Notes under the pieces: generated by a model
What the model saw: the letters and a program-made list of their open reading frames with translations, nothing else
The model's database searches: none
Told to the model about the DNA's origin: nothing
DNA from: Rhodothermales bacterium
Lineage (GTDB): Bacteria; Bacteroidota; Rhodothermia; Rhodothermales; Bin80
Length of the DNA stretch: 64,000 nucleotides
Direction of reading: 5' to 3'
NCBI GenBank assembly: GCA_022822185.1
Contig: JAJECE010000011.1
Location: 1-64,000, forward strand
Shown here: positions 18,824-26,937 of the stretch, in pieces
How the letters are laid out: each line of letters begins with the position of its first letter
Position numbering within the stretch: position 1 is the first letter of the stretch
Translations under genes and position numbers: made by a program

Positions 18824-20326
18824 CTAATTCACCTCGCCCATCAGCCGCTTGATCAATGGAAATGCGGCAAGGGCTACGACCCCGGAAACACCAATAATCA
18901 TCGCAACATTCCCAAAGAGAGCCGCCGCATTCAACGTCTCCAACTGCCCTGCAACAAGTCCAGCAAACAGATTGCCCAATGCAGTTCCAATAAACCAGAT
19001 CCCCATCATTTGCCCGACCCTTCCTGCAGGTGCCAACTTGGTGATGGAAGACAGTCCAACCGGACTCAGACTTAATTCTCCCACTGTGTGCAGAAAGTAC
19101 ATGACCACCAGCCAGACCGGCGAAACCAGAGAACCATCCTCCGCATTCGCCGCGCCCCAGGCAATGACAAAAAAGCCTGCCGCCAACCCTAACAGCCCAA
19201 TGGCAAATTTGGCGGGAATCGATGGGTTCCGTTTCAGCTTGGCCAGCGTAACCCAGAGAGACCCAAACACAGGGGCCAGAATGATGATGAAGGTAGAGTT
19301 GACCGATTGAAGCCAACTGGCAGGCAACTCCCACCCCCCCAGCATCCGGTCCGTTGAATCCCGGGCAAACAGATTGAGCGACGATCCTGCCTGCTCAAAT
19401 CCCGACCAAAAAATCGCAGCCAGAATAAATAACCAGAAAATGACCACCAGGCGCTTCTTCTCTAATCTGGTGTGATTGGTGAACATGAGCAGGTAGGCAA
19501 AGAATGCCACCGCAATTACAATCACTGCATATCCAAGTGCTGTAGCGAGCACCTCCAGTGAAAGGGTCCGCAAAAGCAATGTGCCCGCTACCGCAGCGAC
19601 GATGAATGAACCCGCCAGCACGATGTATGTGATACGTGTTTTTTGCTTCAGTGCATCTTCAGAAGCATCTGACTTCAAGAGACCCGCCTCCCCCAGATAT
19701 TTTGTGCCCAATCGGTACTGAATCAGTCCGAGAATCATGCCAATGCCTGCCAGAGAAAATCCATAATGCCAATTGTAGGATTCGCCCAGCCATCCAGTCA
19801 GAATGGGGCCGGCAAATGCCCCAAGATTGATTCCCGTATAAAAAATTGAGAAGCCTGCATCCCGTCTCGCCCCCCCCTCTGGGTATAAATCCCCCACCAT
19901 GGTGCTTACATTCGGCTTAAGCAGGCCCGTCCCGATGACGATAAACATCAATCCCAGAAAAAAACTGCCGTTATCCGGAAGGCCGATCAAAGGGCCTGCC
20001 ATCGTGAAGTGCCCCAGCGCAATAATGCATCCCCCCACAAAAACCGCCTTCCGCTGCCCCCAGAGATTATCTGCAATCCAACCGCCAGGCAGCGCCAGAA
20101 CGTACACGAAGAATGTGTACAGACCATAGATTGCGCCTGCCTTCCCTTCCCCGAAATCCAATCCTGGGTTCCCCTCCGCGGCCGCAGTCGTCATGAAAAG
20201 CACCAGAAGCGCTCGCATACCGTAATAACTGAACCGCTCCCAGAGTTCGGTAAAGAATAACGTAGAAAGCCCCCGGGGGTGACCGAACCATTGTGCGGCG
20301 TGTGCGGGTTTAATGTTGGTTGCCAT
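18824..20326 (-). CDS. POT family (proton-dependent) oligopeptide transporter
   Basis: Major facilitator protein of the PTR2/POT family that imports di- and tripeptides with protons. Signature elements are FFTELWERFSYYGMRALLVLF in helix 1 (carrying the ExxER proton motif), GGWIADNLWGQRKAVFVGG, and FSIFYTGINLGAFAGPILTGWL. About 14 hydrophobic segments are visible over 500 residues. The open frame runs 44 codons further upstream into a group II intron remnant; the ATG at 20326 (MATNIKPAHAAQWFGHPRG) is the natural start. The intron 3' end lies only about 70 bases upstream and in the same direction, so it may influence expression. Confidence 0.93.
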   Translation of the reverse strand: MATNIKPAHAAQWFGHPRGLSTLFFTELWERFSYYGMRALLVLFMTTAAAEGNPGLDFGEGKAGAIYGLYTFFVYVLALPGGWIADNLWGQRKAVFVGGCIIALGHFTMAGPLIGLPDNGSFFLGLMFIVIGTGLLKPNVSTMVGDLYPEGGARRDAGFSIFYTGINLGAFAGPILTGWLGESYNWHYGFSLAGIGMILGLIQYRLGTKYLGEAGLLKSDASEDALKQKTRITYIVLAGSFIVAAVAGTLLLRTLSLEVLATALGYAVIVIAVAFFAYLLMFTNHTRLEKKRLVVIFWLFILAAIFWSGFEQAGSSLNLFARDSTDRMLGGWELPASWLQSVNSTFIIILAPVFGSLWVTLAKLKRNPSIPAKFAIGLLGLAAGFFVIAWGAANAEDGSLVSPVWLVVMYFLHTVGELSLSPVGLSSITKLAPAGRVGQMMGIWFIGTALGNLFAGLVAGQLETLNAAALFGNVAMIIGVSGVVALAAFPLIKRLMGEVN

Positions 20327-20395
20327 ATTTCTTTTTGGACGTAGCGGCGTAAGATACGGAGTTTGACTGATTTTACGAAATCTTCGGGAATCTTG

Positions 20396-20465
20396 AGTAG
20401 CCGGGGGGATTTTCACTCCCCGGCTCTCACAGAACCGTACGTGAAACTCTCGCTTCATACGGCTC
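20396..20465 (-). ncRNA. Group II intron 3' end (domains V and VI), minus strand copy
   Basis: Domain V is the 34-base stem-loop at 20465-20432, starting GAGCCGTATGAAGCGAGAG and ending CGTACGGTTC, with the AGC triad on the 5' side and a matching 3' strand. It is followed by GAGAGCCGGGGAGTG and the complementary CCCCCCGGCTAC, which form domain VI ending at about 20396 with an AC terminus. The same arrangement, with a closely related sequence, occurs at 23273-23345 on the plus strand. No reverse transcriptase frame precedes it on this strand. Confidence 0.85.
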
Positions 20466-20832
20466 GTTTGAAAAGAAAAGTTCCAGACGCACTTCCCCCA
20501 TTCTGCAAAAAATTCGGAATTTTTACAGGGCGCTTACCACCAGGGGAATGTATACACAGGTTTTTACGGGAATCCAGGTCTGGATACCATGCTTCGGCCT
20601 GCTTTGATGCGGATAAACAAGACGGGTAAAAAAAGCATTGATTCAAGCTGCCAGGCTCGTTTGGGAGAGTCCCTGCTTTGGGCTCTAATGTCTTATGGGG
20701 GCAAAAAGGCCGAGTTGCTATCCTCTTACAGAGCTTCCACATCGTGGAACTAGCCGTGCGCCTGAGCATATCTCGGCTACCCGAATCCGCAAGCATTCCT
20801 CACAGAGCATTATGGATTCTCCACGGCCTGTG
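20466..20832 (-). other. Probable body of an ORF-less or deleted group II intron
   Basis: This stretch lies directly upstream of a group II domain V on the minus strand and contains small self-complementary segments such as TTCCACGATGTGGAA. No credible protein is seen. It could be the remaining domain I-III sequence of a deleted intron, with a possible 5' end near 20800, but I cannot prove the domain pairings by eye. Confidence 0.4.
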
Positions 20833-21887
20833 TCATTCCCGCGGATGTAGGCGGTGAATACAAAAGTTTGGGGTTGTGTAATCTACATCGTTTTTCCAGA
20901 TCGTCCAGAGGACCGCCAGCACTTTGCGCTGCATGTTCAGCCGCGCATGGACGCGGTCCCCCGTACGTTCCAATGAAGCCTGGTAGAACAAAGAAACCTC
21001 GTTCGGCGCTTTAATCCGCAAAGCGGACTGCCAGCATTGATAACTCATCGCTTTCAGGATCCCGAATGATTCAGACGTTTGTGGGCCAATGGTTTGCCAG
21101 CACTGCTACGTTCACGAATTCCGAGCCGACAATAACTCCACAATTTTTGCCTCGTCGCAAACCGATCCGGCGTTTGGATGAACGCACTGAACACATGAGC
21201 ACCTAAAACGCCGATACCAGGGACACGCTGAAATTTCTTGATCTCCGGATAGCGCCGCCCCAATTTAACCATCGCATCATGCGATTCTTCCCGGAGTCGA
21301 CCCGCATCATCCAGACGTTCGTAGAGGCACTCCATCATCTTCCGGCGAGCCTTCGTCGGCAACTGATCCAGATAACCACCACGATGCTGCTTACTGAACA
21401 CCTCTGTCCCGGTCATATCAACCACCCCCGCCTGATGATATTTGGCCTTGATCTGCCGTTTCAGTTTGGCAGGATCATCTCGGAAAGACAAATGCTGTTG
21501 CACCGTAATCTTGAAGTCCGCTTGGTGCATATCATCGCTGTGATAAACCGGAACCAATTCCCCCATTCGAAGAAGCCGACAGAGATTGAACGCATCCGAA
21601 AAATCATCCTTGTTCCCTCCGCGACTGATCAGCGAATTGTGCCGGGGATCACATACGATTCATTCGCTCACATAGGGCCGAAGAGAGCCGGCGATCCAGC
21701 CCGCCAGGGAAGATTCTTCCACGGCTAAAAGTTTCCTGCGAACCCGGATTGAGGTAACTTAGTGAATCAGACCCGACTCTGATGTCTTGAATTCCTTGCT
21801 GGTTATGAGCTGGCCTTCCATATCCATGACCGCCAGAACGCAGGTCCGAGTGTGGGCATCCAGCCCCAGATAAACAGTTTCGTGCAT
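20833..21887 (-). pseudogene. IS110-family transposase, broken by two stops and a frameshift
   Basis: Read on the minus strand from ATG 21887: MHETVYLGLDAHTRTCVLAV, with the Asp of the DEDD RuvC-like active site. Then come VEESSLAGWIAGSLRPYV, GGNKDDFSDAFNLCRLLRM, the C-terminal transposase domain with RVPGIGVLGAHVFSAF, and after a shift KAMSYQCWQSALRIK. In-frame stops are TAA at 21761-21759 and TGA at 21662-21660, and the frame changes near 21050-21060. Each break is a simple change (for example CAA to TAA). IS110 enzymes use a bridge RNA encoded next to the gene; only about 70 bases separate this start from the reverse transcriptase gene on the other strand, so the element is probably truncated. 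Confidence 0.88.
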
Positions 21888-21958
21888 GGGAATAAAGAGT
21901 TGATATATGATGATGAACGATACGAAAACGCGCCCCTCTTTTCGTATAACCTCTTACC

Positions 21959-23288
21959 ATGCAGCGTAAGGCAACGAAGCAACCAAACGGGAGGACTTCG
22001 GCGCAAAACGCAAAGCCGTTTCCGGTGACCAAACGGCAAGTTTGGGACGCATGGAAACGTGTAAAGGCGAATCAGGGAGGGGCAGGGATTGATGACCAAA
22101 TGATCGCAGAATTTGAGGAAAATCTTGCAGACAATCTCTACAAGATCTGGAATCGGATGGCGTCGGGGAGTTATCATCCAAAGCCGGTTCGGCGGGTGAA
22201 TATTCCAAAGTCAAGCGGAGGCGTTCGACCGCTGGGGATCCCCACCGTGTCCGACCGGGTAGCACAGATGGTGGTGAAGCAGGTACTGGAACCGATCTTG
22301 GAACAGGTATTCCATTCCGATTCGTATGGATATCGGCCGAAGAAATCGGCCCACGACGCGATTCAGCGCACACGTACGCGTTGCTGGCAGCGGGCGTGGG
22401 TTCTGGACATGGATATCAAGGCATACTTTGATACAATTGACCACGACCTTTTGATGAAAGCGGTCCGCAAGCACACAGGGCAGAAGTGGGTACTCTTATA
22501 TATAGAGCGCTGGCTGAAAGCTCCGGTGGTGCATCCAGACGGACGGACGGGAAGAGGCCCGGACGGTCGGCACCCCGCAAGGTGGGGTGATCAGTCCATT
22601 ACTGGCGAATCTGTTTCTGCATTATGCATTTGATCGTTGGATGGAGCTCAACGCTCCAGCCATTCCGTTCGAGCGTTATGCGGATGACATGGTGTGCCAC
22701 TGCACGAGTGAGGCACAGGCGGAAGATCTCTGGAGGGTACTCCAGGAACGATTTTCGGCCTGTCACCTAACCTTACACCCGGATAAAACCCGGATCGTAT
22801 ACTGCAAACAAGACGGTCGGGAGGGCACATATCCTGAAGTGTCGTTTGACTTTCTGGAGTACACGTTTCGGCCTCGCATGATCAAGAGTCGCGTGGGCAG
22901 GATTTTTACTGGGTTTAATCCGGCGGTCAGTCGGAAGGCGGCGAACGCCATACGGGAGACCATTCGCAGTTGGGAGTTGGCTCGTCTGAGTCCTCTGTCC
23001 ATGGAATCTATCGCGGGCAGGATAAATGCCACGGTACGCGGATGGATTGATTACTATGGCGCATTTTTCAAATCGGAGTTGAAACGGGTGTTTCGAAGTA
23101 TAGATGAACATCTGATCCGATGGATGATGCGCAAGTACAAACACTTCCGTGGGCATTGGCACCGGTCATGGCGGTGGTTAAGGAGGATTGCTCGACAAAA
23201 TTCCGGTCTATTTGTGCACTGGGAATTCCTTTATGGTTTACCTTTATTCAATATCCAACGGCTGCATGGTAAGAGCCGTGTGAGTTGA
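21959..23288 (+). pseudogene. ltrA: Group II intron reverse transcriptase/maturase, frameshifted
   Basis: LtrA-type reverse transcriptase. Frame 1 (from ATG 21959) carries the N-terminal region, VRPLGIPTVSDRVAQMVVKQ, GYRPKKSAHDA and VLDMDIKAYFDTIDH. After a one-base insertion in the G run near 22548-22551, the next frame continues with TVGTPQGGVISPLLANLF, FERYADDMVCHC (the YADD catalytic pair) and a maturase region with GRINATVRGWIDYYGAFF. The corrected length is about 440 residues, normal for an enzyme without the HNH endonuclease domain. The stop lies inside intron domain V. The region upstream, where intron domains I-III should be, is instead occupied by the IS110 remnant. Confidence 0.92.
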
Positions 23289-23345
23289 GAGGCTCACGCA
23301 CGGTTCTGTGAGAGCCGGAGGGTGAAATTCCCTCCGGCTACTTGA
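23273..23345 (+). ncRNA. Group II intron 3' end (domains V and VI), plus strand copy
   Basis: Domain V is the 34-base hairpin at 23273-23306, starting GAGCCGTGTGAGTTGAGAGG and ending GCACGGTTC. Domain VI is the following GAGAGCCGGAGGGTG / CCCTCCGGCTAC stem, ending about 23342. It closes the intron that encodes the reverse transcriptase. The last 16 bases of that gene overlap domain V. The 3' flank ATTCCCAAATCTTC resembles the flank of the minus-strand copy (ATTCCCGAAGATTT). Confidence 0.87.
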
Positions 23346-23394
23346 CATTCCCAAATCTTCTGATAATAATGGCGACTGCCATCTGCCCATTCGG

Positions 23395-23402
23395 TATATT
23401 TG
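23395..23402 (+). promoter_or_regulatory. Bacteroidota-type -7 box (TAnnTTTG) upstream of aspS
   Basis: TATATTTG fits the TAnnTTTG -7 element used by the primary sigma factor of Bacteroidota-like bacteria and sits 43 bases before the aspS ATG. It lies downstream of the group II intron end, so aspS seems to have its own promoter. A matching -33 TTTG is not obvious. Confidence 0.4.
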
Positions 23403-23445
23403 CCGGTTGTGCTTGTGGCAGTGACCGAAAATATACTGAATAACG

Positions 23446-25275
23446 ATGTCTAGCTTTTCTGAGAATACTACAAATCAGCATCCAGATCGAACCCATACCT
23501 GCGGCGAACTCTCGGAGTTCCACCTAGGTGAGCAAGTTGTCCTGAAAGGATGGGTGGATACACGACGTGATTTGGGAGGGGTTATTTTCATTGACCTCCG
23601 GGATCGCTATGGTCTGACACAAATTGTATTCTCACCACAGGATAATCCCGCTGCACATGAACTTGCAGACCGCCTGCGCAGCGAGTATGTGATCTCCATT
23701 ACGGGAACGGTATCCTTGCGCTCAGAAGAAACAATAAACCCCAAATTGGCAACAGGAAAGATTGAGGTGCGGGTGACGAGCCTCCTTATTCTTGCCGAAT
23801 CCGAACCTCCGCCATTTTCAATTTCCAGCCATACGCAAAAGGCGAAGCTGGCCTCTGAAGATCTGCGCCTGAAGTACCGCTATCTTGATCTCAGGAGACC
23901 CGATTTACTCAACAAAATGATCCTGCGGCATCAGGTATATCAGGGGATTCACCGCTATTTTGATGCAGAGGGCTTCCTTGAAGTGGAAACTCCAACCCTC
24001 ATGAAATCAACCCCCGAAGGGGCTCGTGACTATCTGGTTCCAAGTCGAGTGCATCCGGGATCTTTCTATGCCCTTCCGCAGAGTCCACAGACCTATAAGC
24101 AGTTATTGATGATTGGAGGACTGGACAAATATGTTCAGATCGTAAAATGCTTCCGGGATGAAGATCTCCGTGCGGACCGGCAACCAGAATTCACTCAGAT
24201 TGATGTAGAGATGGCCTTCGCAACCGAAGAGGCGATCTATTCCCTGACCGAAGGGCTGATGGTCATGCTCTGGGAGGAGGTGCTCGGAGTTACGATCCCG
24301 ACCCCCTTTCCACGCCTGACCTATCAGGATGCACTCTGGAAATACGGCTCGGATAAGCCAGACCTCCGGTTTGATCTTCCGATATGTAATCTCAGTTCTA
24401 CCTTTGAGAATTCGGGATTCCGTGTATTTGATCAGGCACTCTCGGCAGGGGGATCGGTATTGGGACTGGTCATTCCTGGATTTGGCGATAAAGGACGAGG
24501 CTACATGGATCGTCTGGACAAAACCGTGGTGCGTAAACAAATCGGAGCCGGTGGGCTGATTCATGTGCGGATCCCCTCCGACGGCACCCCACCTAACTGC
24601 TCGGTAAAAGCGCATGTACTTCCCGATGAATTTGTCACCGGGGCAATCCAGTCATCCGGGGCTGACACCGGCGATCTCCTGCTCGTTCTGTGCGGTAAAT
24701 GGCCCACTGTGCAGGAGCAGATGGGAACCCTGCGCCTGCATATGGCCCGTGAACTTGGCAGCATTGATGAACGCGCATGGACGTTTGCATGGATTACTGA
24801 ATTCCCGCTCCTGCAATGGGATGAACGCGAAAAACGCTATTCCGCCATGCATCATCCGTTTACCTCCCCAAGAACAGAGGATCTGGAGTTACTCCAACAT
24901 GATCCCGCACATGTTCGGGCCCGCGCCTATGATATCGTGCTCAATGGCATGGAGATCGGTGGAGGCTCCATTCGTATCCATGACAAAAACGTTCAAAAGC
25001 AAATGTTTGATGTGCTGGGAATTCCCGAAAAGGAGAGTCAAGAACGGTTTGGATTCTTATTGAACGCCCTGCGTTACGGTGCGCCGCCGCACGGGGGCAT
25101 CGCAATGGGATTGGACCGGATTGTCATGCTGCTCTCCAGATCCACATCGCTTCGGGATGTAATTGCATTTCCGAAGACACAGAGTGCACAGGAACCCATG
25201 TCCGGCACCCCCTCAACGGTGGAGCCGGATCGCCTTCAGGAGTTAAACATTCAGTCCATCCCGAAGTCCGAATGA
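23446..25275 (+). CDS. aspS: Aspartyl-tRNA synthetase
   Basis: Class II aminoacyl-tRNA synthetase charging tRNA-Asp. The N-terminal OB-fold anticodon-binding domain includes [20 protein letters not shown]. Catalytic motif 2 is [21 protein letters not shown] and motif 3 is [14 protein letters not shown] bacterial GAD-type insertion lies between them ([18 protein letters not shown] region). The length of 609 residues is normal for the bacterial type. The gene overlaps the following pyrophosphatase-like gene by 4 bases. Confidence 0.96.
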   Translation: MSSFSENTTNQHPDRTHTCGELSEFHLGEQVVLKGWVDTRRDLGGVIFIDLRDRYGLTQIVFSPQDNPAAHELADRLRSEYVISITGTVSLRSEETINPKLATGKIEVRVTSLLILAESEPPPFSISSHTQKAKLASEDLRLKYRYLDLRRPDLLNKMILRHQVYQGIHRYFDAEGFLEVETPTLMKSTPEGARDYLVPSRVHPGSFYALPQSPQTYKQLLMIGGLDKYVQIVKCFRDEDLRADRQPEFTQIDVEMAFATEEAIYSLTEGLMVMLWEEVLGVTIPTPFPRLTYQDALWKYGSDKPDLRFDLPICNLSSTFENSGFRVFDQALSAGGSVLGLVIPGFGDKGRGYMDRLDKTVVRKQIGAGGLIHVRIPSDGTPPNCSVKAHVLPDEFVTGAIQSSGADTGDLLLVLCGKWPTVQEQMGTLRLHMARELGSIDERAWTFAWITEFPLLQWDEREKRYSAMHHPFTSPRTEDLELLQHDPAHVRARAYDIVLNGMEIGGGSIRIHDKNVQKQMFDVLGIPEKESQERFGFLLNALRYGAPPHGGIAMGLDRIVMLLSRSTSLRDVIAFPKTQSAQEPMSGTPSTVEPDRLQELNIQSIPKSE

Positions 25276-25673
25276 CCGATGCCTATGCGGCGTTGTTGCA
25301 AGACCAGTTCCCGTGGGATCGCTGGGAAAGATTAATTCTCTCCGAGGGAGTCCTGCTGGACCGCCCCACAAAAACCCCCCATCCGCGGTATCCCGAAATT
25401 ATTTACCCGATGGATTACGGGTTCATCCGCAATACGACAAGTTCCGACGGGGCCGAAGTGGATGTATTTGTGGGCTCTGGCCGAGAGCGGCTAGTCGGGT
25501 TGATCCTTACACATGATTATCGTCAGGGAGACCGGGAACTCAAATTCCTCTGGCGCTGCCTCCCTTCCGAGATCTATCTGGCGCATGGATTCATCAATTT
25601 CGATCCTTCAAAGTTGAAGGGACAACTGATCCTTCGTTTCCCCATGCAAACACTCTGGGAGATACAGGGTTAA
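25272..25673 (+). CDS. Short inorganic pyrophosphatase-like protein
   Basis: 133-residue protein with the soluble pyrophosphatase core pattern [14 protein letters not shown] and [14 protein letters not shown], which matches a short subfamily found beside housekeeping genes. Canonical family I enzymes are about 175 residues or longer and carry a denser set of metal-binding Asp residues, so catalytic activity is uncertain. It starts inside the last codons of aspS (ATGA overlap), implying co-translation. Start [19 protein letters not shown]. Confidence 0.75.
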   Translation: MTDAYAALLQDQFPWDRWERLILSEGVLLDRPTKTPHPRYPEIIYPMDYGFIRNTTSSDGAEVDVFVGSGRERLVGLILTHDYRQGDRELKFLWRCLPSEIYLAHGFINFDPSKLKGQLILRFPMQTLWEIQG

Positions 25674-25731
25674 AGAACACTTGTTCGGAAGGTTTGCCGT
25701 AGATTGGCAGACTGCCAGTTCTCTACATTCT

Positions 25732-26134
25732 GATCCCGTAGCTCAGTTGGAAGAGCATCTGACTTTAAGTCATGGAGCCTTATACAGGAAACTGTGTGAG
25801 TGGAGGCTGCTGTATGCTGGAACGCCCTAAAGCCGTCGCTACGTCGTCACACGTAAAAATGCGGCGGATAGATGGGTAATCAGCAGGCAACCTTGAATTG
25901 GGCAATCCAGTCATTTCCCTTTGACCGTGCCGGGTCACAGGGAATCATCCTGTGCCCTGTTCCGCATTGTGCGGATTCAAGAGAGCCCTCAGAGGCCATA
26001 CGCAGCCCACCCCACCCCTTACATGGAAGGGTGAAGAGATGGTCCAGACCACAACATACATGTTGATGGCCGGTGAAAGCCGGTGTGGTAGGTTAATCAG
26101 AGGGTCCCAGGTTCGAGCCCTGGCGGGATCACCA
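25732..26134 (+). tRNA. tRNA-Lys(UUU), interrupted by a group I intron
   Basis: The 5' exon (25732-25765) reads GATCCCG, TA, the D arm GCTC...GAGC, then TCTGACTT. The 3' exon (26093-26134) reads TTAATCAGA, GGGTC, the T arm CCAGG-TTCGAGC-CCTGG, CGGGATC, discriminator A and encoded CCA. Joined, they form a full cloverleaf: 7-bp acceptor GATCCCG/CGGGATC, anticodon stem TCTGA/TCAGA, and loop CTTTTAA giving anticodon UUU. The 327 bases between interrupt the anticodon loop. The gene lies 58 bases after the pyrophosphatase-like gene and only 3 bases before tRNA-Leu. The exact 5' splice point could shift by one or two bases. Confidence 0.9.
25766..26092 (+). ncRNA. Group I intron (IC3-like), ORF-less, in the tRNA-Lys anticodon loop
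   Basis: The 5' segment GGAGCCTTATACAGGAAACTG, a P2 hairpin ACAG-GAAA-CTGT and AGTGGAGGCTGC resemble the start of cyanobacterial tRNA-Leu group I introns. A P/Q-like segment, GGGCAATCC, follows. The R element CTCAGAGGCCATACGC (around 25989-26003) and the S element AGAGATGGTCC (from about 26035) form P7: GGCCAT at 25994-25999 pairs with ATGGTC at 26039-26044. A P8 hairpin (CACCCCTT / AAGGGTG) lies between them. A terminal hairpin with GAAA precedes the last base, G26092, which fits the conserved terminal guanosine. No homing endonuclease is present. Confidence 0.85.
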
Positions 26135-26137
26135 TCA

Positions 26138-26224
26138 GCCCGGGTGGCGGAATAGGTAGACGCGCTGTCTTGAGGGGGCAGTGCCCTTACGGGCGTGCTG
26201 GTTCGATTCCAGTCCCGGGCACCA
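26138..26224 (+). tRNA. tRNA-Leu(GAG)
   Basis: Acceptor GCCCGGG pairs with CCCGGGC, followed by A and encoded CCA. The D arm, a long variable arm (TGCCCTTACGGGCGT) and the T arm CTGG-TTCGATT-CCAG are typical of leucine tRNAs. The anticodon stem CTGTC/GGCAG encloses TTGAGGG, giving anticodon GAG. It is separated from the tRNA-Lys by 3 bases and is surely co-transcribed. Confidence 0.93.
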
Positions 26225-26378
26225 ACTGGATCAGTTTTTTTTCGACATAAGTGCGAAAGAACCGATTCGTCCAGACCGTTATGATCAGATATCGACCTTC
26301 CCTCACTTGAATTCTCCGTCCATGGACTGATGTACAAACCATCCTGCACATCCCGCCCCGTAACGATTCTCTGTAATC

Positions 26379-26768
26379 ATGGAGAATAACCTGACTCAAC
26401 CTTCATTCATTCCGGAACACGACAAGCCGAAATCTCCCGGGATCCGAATGAACTTTGATAACACGGTCTCAGTCTACATGATCGTGGCGCAGGAGATGAG
26501 CTTTGTTGAAGCGGCACAGGAAGCATTCCGGATGGTCAAAAATGCCCAGGCCCGATTCCCCGACTGGCCAAGATGTTTCTACCTTGATATTGAGGGACAC
26601 AAAATGGCAGACCTGTCTTATGAGGAAGAATGGATTGAATTTCAGCAGGAATTCTGGTTCTCAACGCTTGCACATTTTCTGACCAGTTTTGACCTCCCGC
26701 TGACCGGCCCGCTGCTGAACCCCAATCCACAACGAAATGATCTGCCTGATTCGCTGGCCATCCAATAA
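26379..26768 (+). CDS. Conserved-looking hypothetical protein, 129 aa
   Basis: Not recognised. The sequence is acidic and helix-rich, with no signal peptide and no membrane segment: for example MSFVEAAQEAFRMVKNAQAR, then FPDWPRCFYLDIEGHKMADL and EEEWIEFQQEFWFSTLAHFL. The composition and codon pattern look like real coding sequence. It lies between the tRNA pair and a membrane GAF-like protein and is transcribed the same way, so it may share a transcript with the next gene, 169 bases downstream. Confidence 0.65.
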   Translation: MENNLTQPSFIPEHDKPKSPGIRMNFDNTVSVYMIVAQEMSFVEAAQEAFRMVKNAQARFPDWPRCFYLDIEGHKMADLSYEEEWIEFQQEFWFSTLAHFLTSFDLPLTGPLLNPNPQRNDLPDSLAIQ

Positions 26769-26781
26769 CCGCATCCAACAA

Positions 26782-26807
26782 CATCCATATCCGTTCCGAT
26801 ATGGATG
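26782..26807. repeat. Perfect 10-bp inverted repeat between two plus-strand genes
   Basis: CATCCATATC at 26782-26791 and GATATGGATG at 26798-26807 form a hairpin with a 6-base loop, 13 bases after the stop of the hypothetical gene. It is followed by A6 rather than T, so it is not a classical terminator for the plus strand. It could be an mRNA-stability hairpin or a protein-binding site. Confidence 0.5.
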
Positions 26808-26937
26808 AAAAAATATTCTGCATTGTATCTTACGGAAGTTATCCTGTCTGAAATGAAGCAATCTGCTCAGCGCTTTGTATTTTTGATGCTGTCTATGACA
26901 TTCATCATCCTGTAACATGTTATTCTAACGATTGCGT

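Noticed and set aside
20455-20796. 113-codon minus-strand ORF within the intron region
   Set aside because: It runs over intron domain V and has no protein family features, so it is treated as ribozyme sequence.
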